Assembly (NCBI GenBank): GCA_949152475.1
Contig: OX424555.1
Span: forward strand, 22,958,868-23,022,867
Reading direction: 5' to 3'
DNA: 64,000 nt
From: Terebella lapidaria
Lineage: Eukaryota; Annelida; Polychaeta; Terebellida; Terebellidae
Positions 24,427 through 40,400 of the stretch are shown here, piece after piece; position 1 is the first letter of the stretch; every line of letters starts with the position of its first letter. The translations under genes and the position numbers were made by a program. The notes below the pieces were generated by a model. It did no database searches. It was not told the DNA's origin and worked only from the letters and a program-made list of their open reading frames with translations.

Positions 24427-27400
24427 TTTATTCTGAATATACAGTCATTGATATACTTTGTACAGTGCTAAAATGTATAGAACATCACTTCAAAATACAC
24501 AAACGAAATAAGCTTCATACAACAATGTTTCTTTCTTCAAAACTAATTCATCTTTTACTATAATACGGCACAACTCATAAATAATATCAGTTCAAAACTG
24601 ACCTAAATTGGCGGAACTCATGTACATCATCAAAATAATGATTGGTAACTCGGATAACCTAGAGCAAGACAACTCAAATTGTGTACACAGTTTCAACAAT
24701 AATGTGTACAGTAGATACATGTACAAAATGTACAACTACCAGGAAACATCCCTTCTTCAAGAACTAGCAAGGAAAGGAAGAGCAGTAGAAAGAGAACTCT
24801 AAATAGTGTTGAGTTTTAACCTTGTCGGGTGATTAAAGCGCGGGGCTGCAGTAGTTTCTGGTTCTGAACCACAGAGATTCCTCCAGCTCCAGCTTACGAG
24901 ATCATGAATACGAAAACTTTTCAAAATGCACGAGAGGGGATATAGGGGAGGGGGGATTCTACATACTGGAGTATGGTATGAATCCCTGCCATGCAGAACC
25001 AGAGTACATGCTAGCTTTAAATACACCCTCTATATCTATAGTGATACCAAAACATCATTAAACTGCAGGCTGTAAATTGTTCTGGACACCTGTGCTATGT
25101 AATGCAGGGTAGCAAATGCAAGGGAACACAATCATTCACGCCACGTTAATTAATCACTCAAACAAAAAATGAAAATCATGAAGATTAGCACATGTCACCG
25201 TTGAAGAATACAGGTAACGCTAAGTGATCTAAAAGCAGAACAAAACAAGCTTATGAATCCCCAACAATCCTCCAGTCTCTCCAAATAGGTCCAAACATAT
25301 GATTACTATGCACTGACTAAACCAATGAAATCACTGTGCAGATTTCACACACCTGTCATGCTAGCTCATAAATGATACTCACAATTCAACATGACCCCCA
25401 GATATATTCTCTCCAAAACGGAGCTTTTTTTCTCACAATTTGTTGTTGCATTTTTGCATGGAGAGTGCATGAGTTAAGGGTTGAAATATTTTGTTCACAT
25501 CTATGCACATACATGAGGAACGTCACAAAATAATCAAAACAGTACCGAAGCAACAGCCAAAATACAATGAGAAGTAAGCCCCCTGATGTCTACAAAACCA
25601 TTGTCTGAGGTCCGACACCACTATCTTCCATCACCACTTAAACCTGATAACCTGAGTAGAAGCTTTATATACATGCAAAGTGATAAAGTGACCAATATAA
25701 CAGTATTAAAGACTGTACATTTTGATTATATCTACATTTGTCATATAAATAAACAAACTTGCTCTAAAATGCAAAAGGTGACGCGAAAAGTCAACTTGCC
25801 TTAATATGTAGAATATCTTCAAAACATGCAGACGGTGATTGCATGATACCGGTATACAATCTTTGACAAATATTCCAACTATAAATAAACAACTGTTGCA
25901 CAAACCAGTCTCAGGTATATCCATCATTTCATTCTATACATACATACCTCAGATCAATGTTCTAAATTAGTATCTATACATTGTATCGCTATAACAATGA
26001 GATTTCTGGCCAGTGTCTCATTGTATAGTTTGCCAATATACAGCTACAATATACGAAAGTAGATTCCAAGATACCATATGTTTTCAAGGAACCAGAGGTG
26101 TAGCAAACAGAGAGGGCTTACTTGTTTTGTGTTCCATAGATTTTGCAAATCAAACAACAAAGTGCATTCAACAAAATATTCAATCTATCATTCACACGAA
26201 GGGAATAAATACAGTAAAAGTCAGTCGCCGGATGAAGGACATGTGTCTGGGAAAACCCAAGGGCTGACTGGACAACATAAGAGGGTTACATATTGAAGCT
26301 GAATAGCAAGCATGTGTATGTTAGGAGATGTCAGTAATCTTGACTATTGCCATGTACACAAAACTGATGCATGTCTAGAGGGAAATGACAAGTGACAGAC
26401 ATGCGAGAGGCAACATCCATCCACCCCTCCCACCCCACAGCCCAACCAGCTGCCAATACAGCAGCAAATCATAGTTTTTCTCGGTTAGATGCATGCTGGA
26501 GAGGTCGTACACCGAAATGTTACATGGATCTACATGTGGGAGTCACTCAGCGACAAAACATAGAGCCATGCATTAAAACACATCTGGGGGTAAAGTCACT
26601 CCAGGGATGCTTGTAAAATAACAAAGCTAGGCAATCAAACACACTCCCACAGAACCTATCCCATCACGTATTATTTTCATTCTTTAGGCCAGTCAAGGTT
26701 ACTCTTGAAGGTCAAGCTTGGCTGTAAGATTCTGGGGATCATGCAGCAAAACTGTGCCACCTTCAAGCGACTTCTATGATATGATTATGAATGAGTGACG
26801 TCAAAATGTTTTTTTCCCCTAGAATTAGCTCTCTTCCATGAATTCACATGTTCCATTTCACCAATAATACATCAAGTATTGTGTACACAACGAGATGATG
26901 TCTTGAAAAAATATCTGACACTCCACACATACGGGACTAGATCAGGACACATAGAAATAACAATATCAGCAAGGAATATAATGTACATAAAATATGTCAA
27001 CATAATATACGTCAACAAGAGTATGAACTGAGAAATAGAGCAAAAGCATAGCACTGTCCCAAACATGAATACATTTACGTGTACGTCCTACAGCCAGACG
27101 TTTACGTCTTTCTTGGTATATCAGATGTTCAGTTTCGGGGAAAATTCTGTTCATTCTACGCCTGACATTCAACTCCAGAGTCAGTTCGCGGACTGTCAAC
27201 AAACATGATAAAACACCTGTGCAACTTACAGTTTTGCAGGTAAGAACTTAAAGCTAATAAACTGTGTGAAAATGCGTACACGCTATCTTATCTTACATAA
27301 ATTTACAAAATATTACATTTCAACAGACATTGAAGACGAGCTGCTCGATATAAACATTATGGTATTCTGTAGACATTTTTGCATTAGCACAGCTGTTCAT

Positions 27401-28403
27401 AAGCGATATCAATTTTAAGTACAAGTTTTGGGGACTTTTGGTTGCATTTCAGGTGTACATAATCATACATCAAAGTTTATTCTTGCAACCGGATGGTTGA
27501 AGACACAAACCATAAACAACAGAAACTACGACAAATATGCACATAAATTAACAAAAATATTCATACAGATCTATTTATGTACACAAAAACTCATCTCCAG
27601 TGTAGGCATGATCAAAACAATTCAAAGCTATAATCATAATTCTGAAACAAGCATGAAAGTACAGGTAAGTACTATAAACTTAAGTGCACAATTTCACTTT
27701 CGATTGTGATCAAATTTTATCAAATGATGATTCGAAACTACACGTAAATGCATGTTGCAGAAAAATGTAAGTTGTGGCCATGATCAATGTTCAATTATAT
27801 CAACAAAAATATGATTCTTTTATCAAAGAAATATAAGTTACACAAACAAAATGGAAGTGCTGTTCACCTTTGAAGTATAGCACTGAACACTGTATACAAT
27901 GAACACAGCCTAGCTCTTTATCAAATCAATATAGCCGCATGTGTATACTGCAAGCCAATCGGCTGATTGTCGTGGATGGAAATATTCAGTGTTGGGATTT
28001 CAGGAGCTGCTGTATGTATGCATTCTTTGTGAACCACATTTTGGCAACAGCAGCCTTTTCTTTCTCGATTCATTAAACATTTGTGTCAGTTATCAGAGAG
28101 TCACCTTGACAACAAGAGACGCAAGACTCCAGTGTGACTTGTTCTTGTGTGTGTGACCTCGTAGATACAGTCCTTGTTGTCAATAAATCACTGGTCAAAC
28201 TGGAGCGATCCGTGTTCACAAACTAGTTGACAGTGAACAGATCACCTCACACTATGTCATAATCTATACAATTTATTTACATGACTATGTAGGTTTTTCT
28301 TGGCGCTTGAAAAAACCCAACTCTTACATTTTTGTGTGTTCGCCACAACACATTGTTACAAATCCAGCCCCCCTCCCCACCCCTCGCGTTGACGTGACTA
28401 CAG
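24427..28403 (-). terminator. probable long 3' UTR of the - strand gene, with two poly(A) signal candidates
   Basis: Downstream of the - strand stop at 28404, AATAAA on that strand occurs at 28277-28272, 127 bases past the stop, and at 24432-24427. The 4 kb between is unique, AT-rich, rich in TGTACA words and free of transposons, as expected of an untranslated region rather than spacer. A UTR that long is inference; the near signal would give a short one. Confidence 0.35.
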
Positions 28404-31400
28404 CTACGCGCGGTGTCGGTTTCTCCCCAGTCGCTTCCGTACGGCCCGGATCATCCTCTGAAAGATGTTGCCTTTCTTCTTCTTGCCGGGCTGCGAAGGT
28501 TCCGGCGCGGGTTGGTCCTCTGTTGGTTCGGGGAGGGCCTCCAAACCGGGTTCCTGAGCGACAGTCTGGGGTTCTGACACTACCGGTGCAGGTTCCTTCT
28601 TGTCGGCCTTCCCGGACTTCTTACGATCGTCGTCTAGGACCTTCTGGAGCAGGTCAGCGATCTCCGTCTGCTTGCGGTCGATTGTCGCATTCAACACTGT
28701 CACAGAGAAAGTTTGTAAACTTACTTCCTGACTACTGAGTGTCATTTTATCTTACAAGTCTTTATGTTTTCATGTTTCAAACATCATTCTGATCAAGACC
28801 ACAAGTAGAGACATCCTCATCACCATGGTTACTGATGCATACCTCCTCTGTCATCCTTCTCGACCATGACACACTCCGGCTCCCGGGTTTCCGACCACCA
28901 TGGCATTTGTTCTGAAATATGTCCAATTGATACAATTTTATGATTAAAAGCATCCCAGCCAAGAAATGTGTGTATGTGCCAGTTTATTTTTTACTTGTGC
29001 ATAAAGAAGATACAAATAGGTAGCTGCATGTTTCTTGCCATTGGGTCTTCGGATAACATCTTCCAAGTTCCATCTACTCCCTGTAAACAACAAACATTAC
29101 ATGAAATGACGGTCCATGGAACTATACCAAGCTACACACTGATGAATGGTAGCAAAGTTGGACAAATTCGAAACAATCAGACCATCACAAAAAGAACAAT
29201 TCAGAAATATATACATTTCCTATGAAGTTTTCCCATCAAGTATTTCTAGAATACTCTATAGATATACATCATGATCACATGTACATAATGTATCTAAAAT
29301 TGTTCATTAAATATGAAAACATTCATTTGAATCAATGTTATGAAACATAAAACTTGAATAAATTTGAATGTCTACACCAGAAAATCCCCAAGCAAGCCAA
29401 TTACCAACTGATTGATCTTCAATACAACTCGAGGTCAGCATTAGTGAATAATATGTTTCACAGTTTAATTTCTAAACGAATGGAAGAATTTCAGACTTTA
29501 TAAAAAAATCTGTTAGCAACATTCATCTAAGGATTATTTAACCAGGTTAGAAGTTTGTGTTTGGATCAACATCGTCACAAGCATGTTTTTGCAGACTCAA
29601 TCGAAATACAAAGTGAATAATTTAATGCTGTTTCAAGACTATACTATATCATGGTGAAGCTCACACAGGTAATTCAGGTTATTTTAATGCAATTATCAAT
29701 ATGGGATAACAATTCATTCTGTCTGCAATGGATACTTTTTATAATTGTTATTTTAGGACTAAATACCAATATATTTGTATAACAAAACACAAGGAGCTAG
29801 CGCACAAATAATATAAGCAGTCTGACATATGGACAACTCAATAAAATATCAGATATAACTGCAGATGTTGGATGGGATTTAGCCTTCATTTCAATACTCC
29901 ATGTTTTAGAGCCTTGAAATGCTTAATTAAGCTTAAATAAGTGGGAGTTAAGCACCTCAGCCTGCACTCGGTCCATGCTACACACGCTGCCTGGGGTTCG
30001 ATCTAAATATATATACAACCTTGGAGGCGTAATACGCATGCAGGTGAACCATGCTAACTTACGATCATAGCTAAACACTGGGGCACTGTATCGCTTCTTT
30101 TTTACATCTACTGGAGGCGCTGCTAAAACAACATAATAATGTGCCCAGCTGCTGTACAGATTTCAATACTTCAATACAATTCAATACTTATGGTATAATT
30201 ATTTTTGAAAATACGTAAATGATACAAGTGATCAGTACAAATTTGATTTTGAAAATAAAACACAGTACATGCACATGGAGTGAGGTTACGAGTCTAGATA
30301 TAATTGAAAGTACACATATTCAGAAAAAGAAAGTGAAAGATAAACAAGTAAACATACATTGTACGACTAAATGTGCTGCCACTGTTCATTATCGAAAGAA
30401 GTAACTGAACAAAATTTTAACATGTTCAAGCAGACCCATGATTGTGTCATTATTGCCAAGGTAACCAATATCATACTTACAAGTAATTATACACTTCTTC
30501 AGTGTTGTAGTTGCTGTAAGAAGAAGAATATATTTATTTTTAGAAAAGAAATCACAAATCTAATACCGTCAGCATCAGAACACAATAATTTATGCCTCAT
30601 CTACCTAAATAACATATACTTCGTCTTTTCATCGGAGAAGCATTAAACCAGGAAAATCAAGCTATTTTAAGTCTACTTCAAGTGTACATCAGTATTGTTA
30701 CAATGAAGAAAGAATGCAATGTGTGTCACTCACAGAGTCGGTATCGTGTTTTGAGAATTCTTAATGCCGTCTCCACATCTGTGCACGCAACACCTGGAAA
30801 ATAAACATCGACAAACTGTCCTGTACAAAACATTGATTTCAAGACTAAACGTTGCTGCAGTGACAGCAATGTCTACTATTGATTTACTCAAATATCGATT
30901 CTGCTAGCACTAAATGTTAGAAATGTATTTCCCCCTCATCAGCATCAATAAATTGCTGTCTGTAGTCACGTTATTATCACATGTTGACAAGTACATGTAT
31001 GTTTATAATTTGCAATATATCTACATGTATGTAATCAGGAAGGTTTTACATATTTCAATGTAAATATGATTCAGCACTATGTTACCGACCAAATATATTC
31101 CATTTGTTATCCATTTGAATTTTTCTGTCATATGCAACCGTTTTAAATGTAAAGATATTTCAGTTATTTCAGTCTTCCATTCAAAGACTCCATTAGCGGT
31201 AAATGTCATGTGAATGTATCAGCATTCCTTGCAAGTTCACACAGTGTACCTTGACATTTAGAACTCTTTGTTTTCTCAAGACTATCTTGTAGGTGGCTCT
31301 CGTATTTACTGAGGTAATGCTGCCTGGTAAGTATACTACATGCCGCATACACCCTAAACTTACAGATTCAGTGTAAATTTGACTTTGTCTCTATCAGTAA

Positions 31401-34400
31401 TTTAAACATGAAACATGTGCAGGTCTGTTCATGGTATACATACTACATATAATCATAATGTATCGCTGGCTGTCTTGAAAAACTGAACTGGTCATTCAAA
31501 CACACATCAAAGACATTTTACCAGGTAGTCATGGCAACTGACCTGGAACGAAGTCAACTTTTTCTCGATCCCGTTCCTCTGCCAATTTGGCCTCGAGTTC
31601 CTCCCGTCTGACCTCTGACCTCAGGATGACTTCCTCCTTGACTTCCTCCAGGTCCTCCTCGGACGGCGCCGTTGGCATCACTGGCGCCGTGGCAACCAAG
31701 TCATTGAGCGAGTCACTGATTAGCGGCTCATTTGAGGTATCCTGTTGTGACTGTGAGGAGTCCGTTGTGACGGGTTCGAAGGACACCTCCACCTTTCTGT
31801 CGGAGTGCGTGGCTTCTATCGCTTCCTCTTGTACCTCCGTAAGCGTAATGTCGCCGTTAGCGTACACCGCCGAGTCATCCATCGCCGTCACCGCGGTGTT
31901 ATCTTGTCCACACCGGATGTCGTTCTCCAGGGAGTGAGGGTTGTCATAGTTACGGTTGATGTGGTAGTCGCTCGGGTCTGACATACTGGACGTGTCTGAA
32001 AGCTGGTCGTCTAGATGACCATTTGTGTTGGAAAGTTGTGTGCTGTTCATCGTCGAATCATCTGAAACAGAAAGCGCAGGGAATTGAAGGGATATGTAGA
32101 ATAGTATACAAGTTGGCGCACATCTTTGTCTGGATAATTTCACAATTGCTGTTGTGGTTTCATTTCTGCAATTTTTACCATGATGGTCCGTTCAGAATAT
32201 ATATTTCATAGATTGAGACCTCACATCACGAAGTTCTCTCAGCTTTCAAAGAAACAACAAACACACAAGAACCAACCCATCCCATCAAAACAGTGAATCG
32301 AACAAAAAAATATAATACCCAGAAAACGATAAATAGTGCGAAACTCTGCTGGAAAAAATATTTTGCAGCATATTTTCCGAAGTAATCTGAATTTCTTGCT
32401 CTTATTTTGACATTTGTCTCTCCATATTTTTGCAGCTGATGGGCCTGGTACGGAAGCTGAAACGATGCAGGCTACAGCAGTTGTTAGCTGTACAGGAGAG
32501 CAACATGCGGCAGACTCCTTCCAGTAATCATGGTAATACTGTAAATACTTTCTCTCAATCAATATCTTTGATGTTTTGCATCCAGTTGTCGGAGCCGTGG
32601 TTTAAAGAGGCCCCTCTACCATGTCTACAGGAAACAGCAAACACATATAACAAATTCCTTAGATTGGAGAACACATAAAACAAATCCGGACATTCGAGTT
32701 CCAGATCCATGATCATGATGATACTCAGCACCTAGAGATTATCTATAAATGTTGTATCACTTTAGATTTATGACCTGAAAATCTGTTGGAATCTCATCAG
32801 TGCAGTATTCACGCTGGTAACCATGGTAACGATAAAACTGTTACATGCTCAGGATGTTCAATGACCTGAGATCCCAGAACTCCACAGTCTACAATCAGAC
32901 AGATGTTTATCTACAGTCTGTGTAATACTCTTACCAATATCATCCACAATATGGAAACCTAAGTCTAGAAATGAAATGTTTATTCCACATCAACTACAGT
33001 TAATAACTTTAAAACTGAAACATTTAAATGAAATTAAAGCACATACATGTACATGTATGTTAACAGCCCAAACAGGTTTCCTTGACTTACTTCATATGGA
33101 TGCAGTTTTTATATTCTTTTCCAAAGTTTGAACAAGCAGTGTTTGGATATATTCCTGTGAAGATTTGTTTCACTGACTCACTCAATCACAGTCTGCGTTA
33201 TGCAATGCAACTATGATTTATGCAATCCTATCAACAATCCAATCTCCAACTGATAAATCTGATTTTGATAAAGATTACATCTCCATGATACATCCTGTGG
33301 TTACAGAGATGAAAGCTTATCCCCCAATCAGCTGGATATAATCAGCAGTATAAATCGCCGAGCACAGCTTTCATGCTTTTGTATGCAGCCTTTGGTGTGC
33401 TCTCCGACAGTCGAACACTGCAAGTTGGATCCACATCAACACTGGGCAAACACTGAACAGGTGAATGATTACAGAAGTTAAATTGTTAATGGGCTCTCCA
33501 GTTTTATCATGCCCTCTGAGTAATTGATTTTATACGCATATAAAACCTCAACATTGAAGCCAGAAATGCCAATATTACGTGCCTCGCTTTGGTGAAATAC
33601 AGACCACAGCTGTTACTGTTTGGGAGGGGCCATGACCTGAGACACGCGATAGATACGATGGCTACATGTATACCACTATGAGCATGCTATCGACTGGACT
33701 GCATGCAGTAAACCTGCCCTGCCCAGGCACAATGTCCCCTTGAGTTGTTTTCTGTGTGTTGGTCTCGAGCAAAAATCAATGTTTCGGCAGACAACAAGAA
33801 GCAGAGTGGCAGGGCAATTTATAAACTTTGATCGTGAATGTTGATCTTCTCAGTAATATGTCACGCAATTTTGCGATGAAATATCCGTTAAACCTGGCAT
33901 GAAACTACGCTGTGCACATTAATTCAAGCTAATGCAATTCTGGTTGATGGTCCTTCATTAGGATGTTTACAGGTGGTCATTAGCTGACTATTACTGGATA
34001 TTTCAAGTTACGTATATTCATTACTGGAACAAATCTATTTTTCGGGAAGTTCTATGTCCTAGTGGTCAGTTCTGTCTCCTACATGTAAAAACTGAATTCC
34101 ATGAACTGGAGCAACCATGTTTATTTTATTTGCCTGTAAAAGTGTCATTTGGCTGCAAGGAAACCACCAAATCACTAAATGTTACCATACAAGTGCCACA
34201 TAGACCCGGTACCAGGTCGTATTTGTGTCAGAATTACTCAGAAATCAATGTTGCCATGACAACCACTCTCGTAAAAACCACTGGGTGATGTTCCTACAGT
34301 AAGCGGCAAGACCTTTCTGTGGATGACATAAGGCATAGGTCGATGACATCACTGATGCAGCAGTGACAACATTACCTGGTCAATTGCTGTGCTGTATTGA

Positions 34401-37400
34401 CATGGAGTGTAAAAGAGACAGGACAGCTTGTAGCTCACAGTGCAGCTTGTCAGAGCAGAAGCCTGGACTGAAATCAGTGGCAGGCTAACAGACCACCCGG
34501 CTGGGTCATTGTGGCCGTGTGGAGAGCAGAGCGTGATTAGAGACTTGAGCATTAGAGGGACGCTTTCTCATCTGACACTGTGGGATGTTTTCTGTTGTGT
34601 GTGGGATGTGGATTGACAGGGGGATGTTTTGATCTGCAGGGACAGATTGTCAGGTATCCATGGCAGCAAGCATGACATTTGTGGTGGTTGTGGTTGGAAG
34701 GGAGGGGGGGGGGAGAATAGCAAGAGAACTTCATGTTGATCGTAAAGAAAAGTAGCAGGATAAGTCTGTATCAATCCACGTGACAACCTGCTATTAGCAT
34801 AGAGTATTATGGACATTTCAGTGAACTAAACAAAGATCTGAATGTCCTAGCTCAGATTGTAACCATGGTTACGAATGGCATGACACATGCCTTAAATCCC
34901 TGTCACCACAGGCCATGTCACACCCAGCGTGCTCTCCTTACAGTTACCATGGCAACCCCACACAGGCTGTTTCTGATGGACATGTATTTGTTCCTATTTG
35001 TTGAGTTGAGTCTCCACTTTTCCTTGATCTTTAGACCTTTATCATGTTTATTGACCTAATCAATGATCTATGGCAACATGCTGCTTGATCTATGACCATT
35101 ATCTTGATTGTCATAGAAATAAAGTGCCTGTAAATATTTGGCTTGACCAGATATAAAAGATATGTAATTATGTTTTTATCATCCATATACACATATCATT
35201 GAGATGGTATTTTGGAGCATGTCATTCATGGTATACTACTACATGTATAGTAATGTATGTGTGAGGCCAAATAAAATGATAGCTGTGTTTCCTATTACAT
35301 GCTTTTGAAAATCAGGGTAGGTAGGCAGGAGATTACATTTTATTTTGGTGAAATATTTTACCGGGGAAGAAATAGGATCGGAAATGGCACGAAACATTTT
35401 TTTAAACATTTTGCCTTCATCGACTGTTGTGAAGTTACTGCGTTGCTATTTTTGGAAACAAAACTAATATTTTAATTGGCCTGAGAGGTTTATAATTATA
35501 ATGCTATCCTCATACACAGTGGTATCTGCATGTACAATAGTATGGCAAAAAAAAAAACAATAATACGCATGTATTCTGCACAAAAATATTGTACATACAT
35601 GTAACTGTATCATGGGTCTAGCAATGGTTACATGTATTTACTCCAAGTTCTGGCTTTGCCAAGTTTACAAGACATAGATGGTTGGTTCAGCATACATCAT
35701 GTACAAGCACACGTACATGAATGTACATCCCTGAGCAATATTACAAGAAATCTGGTCAAATACATATAGATGTAATTCCAGACGGATATAAATTTTATTT
35801 CTGAAGCGTCTGATAATCTCAAGTTTGGTTTCTAGAGATACCCGATTTTCTCTTGAAATCACGCTGATGATCAGGGATTTTCTCCGCAGGTATTTTCAGC
35901 AGATTCAGTCAGGTATTAAACAGTTTGAACTCGTCCTCATTTACTGGTATTTCTGTTCGTTTTTTGTTCTTACGAAGAAAATTCAGTCTTGGTTTGAAGT
36001 GTTCTAATTCTGTGGATTCACCTTGAAATCTCTGGGCTCAAGAACCTAAAATCCCTCTTTCACATCATTGCCCAGTGGTGCGATATTATCTGCCTCTCTG
36101 CTTCCCTGTGCAGCTAAATTGGAGCAACGGCTAATTCTGGAATGCTGTTTTCTTTCCACATATGATGCTCATCTAACGAGGCTGGCAAAATATTTATTGC
36201 ATCCTGCTCTGATTATTTTGCTTCCCTCAGTGACTACAACCTTGTTCTCCACATGAACTGCATCTAAATATCAATTTTATTCCATTGTCATAAGAGCATT
36301 TTTAAGCGATAATATTAAAATCAGTCATCATGCATACTTGATTGTTGTAAAGTTCAAAACTGGCAAATTTTTATAAGTGCATATATTTTTCATAAACTTG
36401 AACAAAACTTTAGTTCGAAGCTGACTGTACCATCATTAGCAGTGTCAGGCACATTATGTAATCTCAAATACTGTATAAGTATACAGTTGCCAAAATAAAT
36501 CATGCTCCTCTGAGACAAACACCTACATTAATTTTGCTACAAATTACAATGGTGACTCCTTCCTTCCAGCTTTGTTTTCTTCACAACATTATTTTCTTGA
36601 TATGTATTTCCAGACAAGGAGGCGCATATTTTACATTTGACTTAGTGTTTCACGTGATGTTGCAGCACTTGAGATGAGCTACGATCAGGTTCCGAGAAGC
36701 GGGAACATGACAAAATTACATGCATTACAGTATTGGTGAGGTGTTCTCTTTCTGTTCACCAGTGAAACAAAAACTTTTATCGAGAGCTTTATTACAGCGA
36801 TAAGACAGGGGGCCGGACATGAATCTGTCCTCACTGGGCTCTTAGCACCGTACTTCTGCCTGGAGTTGCGGCCAACATTGCTACTTGATGATCGGCAAAC
36901 AGTTTTACCTGAACATCGCCGCTGAACATCGCTGAATCAGCAGATAGGCATGGCAGCAATGCGAATGTATCTATTTATGATGTGTTAAGCTAACTGAACA
37001 GGCATTCAGCTGTTATCAATGTCATCATCAGCCGATATGGATTCGACCTTAGCTCCATCGATCAGTACCACTGAGTATCAAGCAAATCAATACTGTAAAA
37101 TTTTTAAGGTAATTAACAATCATCTCATTTGACAACTGAGTTGCAGCCATTTTTTTTACAAGGTTGATTTAAAACCTTGTTCATACATATATTGATCAAT
37201 GTATATTTTTTCAGTTCAAAACCATCTGTCTACACACAATATTGTGATGCCACCAAATTTTTAATCAGACATCACCAAATGCTGAACTACATGTACTCAT
37301 TATCTACTTTCAACATTGACATCGGCATGTCATGTTCACACTCACCCATGAGGATGCCGCTGTCGTTATAGATGTAGTCTGGGTTCTGAGGTTTGCGAGG

Positions 37401-40400
37401 GTAGTCCTCGCTGTCGGGGGACGACAGGCCCTCGTCCGTCGCCGATGGGAACTCCTCCCTTAGGGGAGGCGGGGCTTCCGCGGTCGCAGCCATACTGTAC
37501 TCCGGCTGGAGGGTCGGCTCTATGTCACTGCAACATCAATGGATGAATGGACGGTCAGATAATATAAATGGAGATTTTATATAGGTAGGTAGGTAGGTTT
37601 ATTGACAAAATAAATGTTACAATACTAAAATGATTGAAATCCAGGTACATGCATCATGATTTGTAGTCATATTGTAAATGGAAACTGTAAGTCTCTAGTA
37701 TGTATTCATGTCCGGTATAATATAAGTATTTGGTGGCAATACGTAGTAATGTTCTCTAGTTCAGTTTTTCAGAGCTGAATAAATCCTGTAGACGGTTGTG
37801 GGTTATTCGCATATATATATATACATTGTGGTCATTCATGATGAAAGTGTTGAGAATGCAGCCTGGCATGATCCGAGTATTTGCACATGATAGAAATGTA
37901 AAACGAATTTATGTATCCGATTTCTAACATGTACTGTAAAACAAATATCTGCGACAAATCTCTGTACCTAATCATGTAAACTTGTATGCTATTCAACAGT
38001 CTTCTCGTCAACCAAGACGATCAACATTATCAACATCCAACACAAGACTTGGTTCGGACCAGTGGTACTGTCACCATGCGGCATGCATACGGTACATAAT
38101 GTAGGACTTCCCAACATACAATGTCTGTGTGTGTGTCCCTATGAGTGTCCGTCCTGTGGTCTGTCATGGACTGATCTTCATTTATAATGCAAATGGATAT
38201 CGACCAAACATATTTTACACACAGGTACATGTATCAACAGGCTCGATGTATACACGTACATGTACTCATCACAAATGTACTCGTCATAAAATAGGCAGAC
38301 CATCAATGAGTGTAACCTTGGACATGGACCTTGCAAGTGAATGGGATGTCGAGATGTCCGCTTGTAGCGTGTGTGATCAATACCCAAAACAGCAGAGTAA
38401 TATGATATATTGAGTACCGGGTACGTTAGTAATATTCATAGTACTCATGTAATCATGAATACATACTGTTATTGATTTTATTGAATTTAATATTGCAATC
38501 CCTACTTGCCAATATCGCCAAAGGCATATTGTATATTGGAGACTCCAGCAAAATACTTTCAATATCACATCAGCAGATCTGGGTGGCCAAAGGTCTAAAG
38601 GGAACTAATACATTACACCGCTCTTCCAAGGGAAACATCCAAGGGTTGCATGCTGGCAAGCATTAAAACGAACATAATCCCGCATAAATCCCAGGCCCAG
38701 TAGGGCTGGCTGGGCGGCCGAATGACTACCCTAAGAGATTTGAGCAATTTCTTCTGGTTTCTTCAGCTGGATCCCAGGTAAGCCTAGCCGAGGCACGAAC
38801 CTCTCCAAACTAACAACAAATAAAATATCTGTGGGCACGACGACTGGAACCATCTGGTTGGGAGGGTCAATTATACCTGGGCAAACCTTGAGGTATCAAA
38901 CATGGGGAATCATGGTCTTACAAACCATATAACATACGTATACTGGCCACTGCTTGCTGGACAGTGTACTGAGCAAAGTATGCGTTTACATTGAGAAATT
39001 AACTGTATTCAAAGGTACCACCTGCCACCAAAACGTCCATAAACAAAATAAACATGTACGTCTAATTTATTCTATTATAAAATGTACATGCTATCAGTTC
39101 CATTTACGATAAATACATGACATTGTATACCATGTAGGATTATATTTTGAAACAAAGAGATTGTATATGATGTCCAAATGAATCCAATTTGATTGATATA
39201 TGAAGTTGATGTAGACTGGTTCACTAAACATATTCTGGAGCATGGTATGGAAAAAATCTGGGTACATGTATAAATATCTGTAGAACTTTATGTACCTACA
39301 TGTACCTGTTTACAGACCCATGTGTATTTGTGTAGTCACACTAACTCACTCATGTAAATATGCTTTTGTCACCAAAGTACAATGAGCATTTCTTCTTTCC
39401 GTGTGATTAATCAAACAATTTATTTCCCTCACTCAAATAAGCAATTTCAACAACATTTTGTTCAAAATAATTAACAGCAAACCAAAAATTCCAAATCATT
39501 ATTCTAAACAAACAAAGCCTCACATCGAAGCATGTTTGCCCTATCCATTGCAAATTATTTTGGCTCTCCTCCTCGATCTTTAGATTGTATCAATTTTGCC
39601 ACAATCGTATTTGCCGAGGGCATGATGTCCTTGAGGTATCCTGCAGTCATTGACTTTTGGCTTTGAGGCACAAAGGACCAATGTATTCATCCTACACAAG
39701 AGGACCGACTCGCATCATGTCAAACACAGAGACCGGCCCATCTGGACGATTCCGCAGCCAAATCCTAAGAGCAAATACAGGAAAAATGCAACATTTTCCT
39801 GGAGCCTCCACCCTTAGGAATGTTTGCTCAAGCGCTGCCTTTTGCCTAAATGCTGTCCATGTTCGACAGTTTTCTCACCCCAAACCACCACTACGTCTAC
39901 TCAACATACGGTCTATCCAACAGCCCCCCCTCGCACCCATTCAACACACGCCTTTTATGGACTTGCACATACGGAATGGAATCTATCGGTTTATTGACCT
40001 GGGCAAAGGCTGCCCCTAGGGATTGCCACCAGCCATAAAAATTTTGATATCCCTCAATAGCAACAACATCAGGTCCACCCAGTCAATACTAGATGTGTGA
40101 CAACAAAGGAAATTCACTAAGTCAGTCAATACTGTCTACACTATCAATCCAATATGTATACAATGTTCACGCAAAGAGACTTCACATGTATGCACATGTG
40201 CAACAGCATGTTAATTGTTTTTATTGTAATAATTCATATGTTATATCTAATGCCATAGTTCGAAGAGAAACTTACATATTTTGGTTGGAAATTTCTAAAT
40301 ATGAAATAAACATTCCGTCAAATGAATTGAAAACAAATTCAGCTGAATATGTAGGCTACTACCGGTATCAATGCTTTGACAGTATTTGCTCGTTTCATCA

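Noticed and set aside
29930..30010. tRNA-like B box (GGTTCGATC) near 29996
   Set aside because: No matching A box at the right distance and no cloverleaf. The - strand exon at 30063-30122 is adjacent.
39657..40019. 120-codon + strand frame (starts MALRHKGPMYSS)
   Set aside because: No family resemblance, low-complexity composition, inside an intron on the opposite strand and without splice context.
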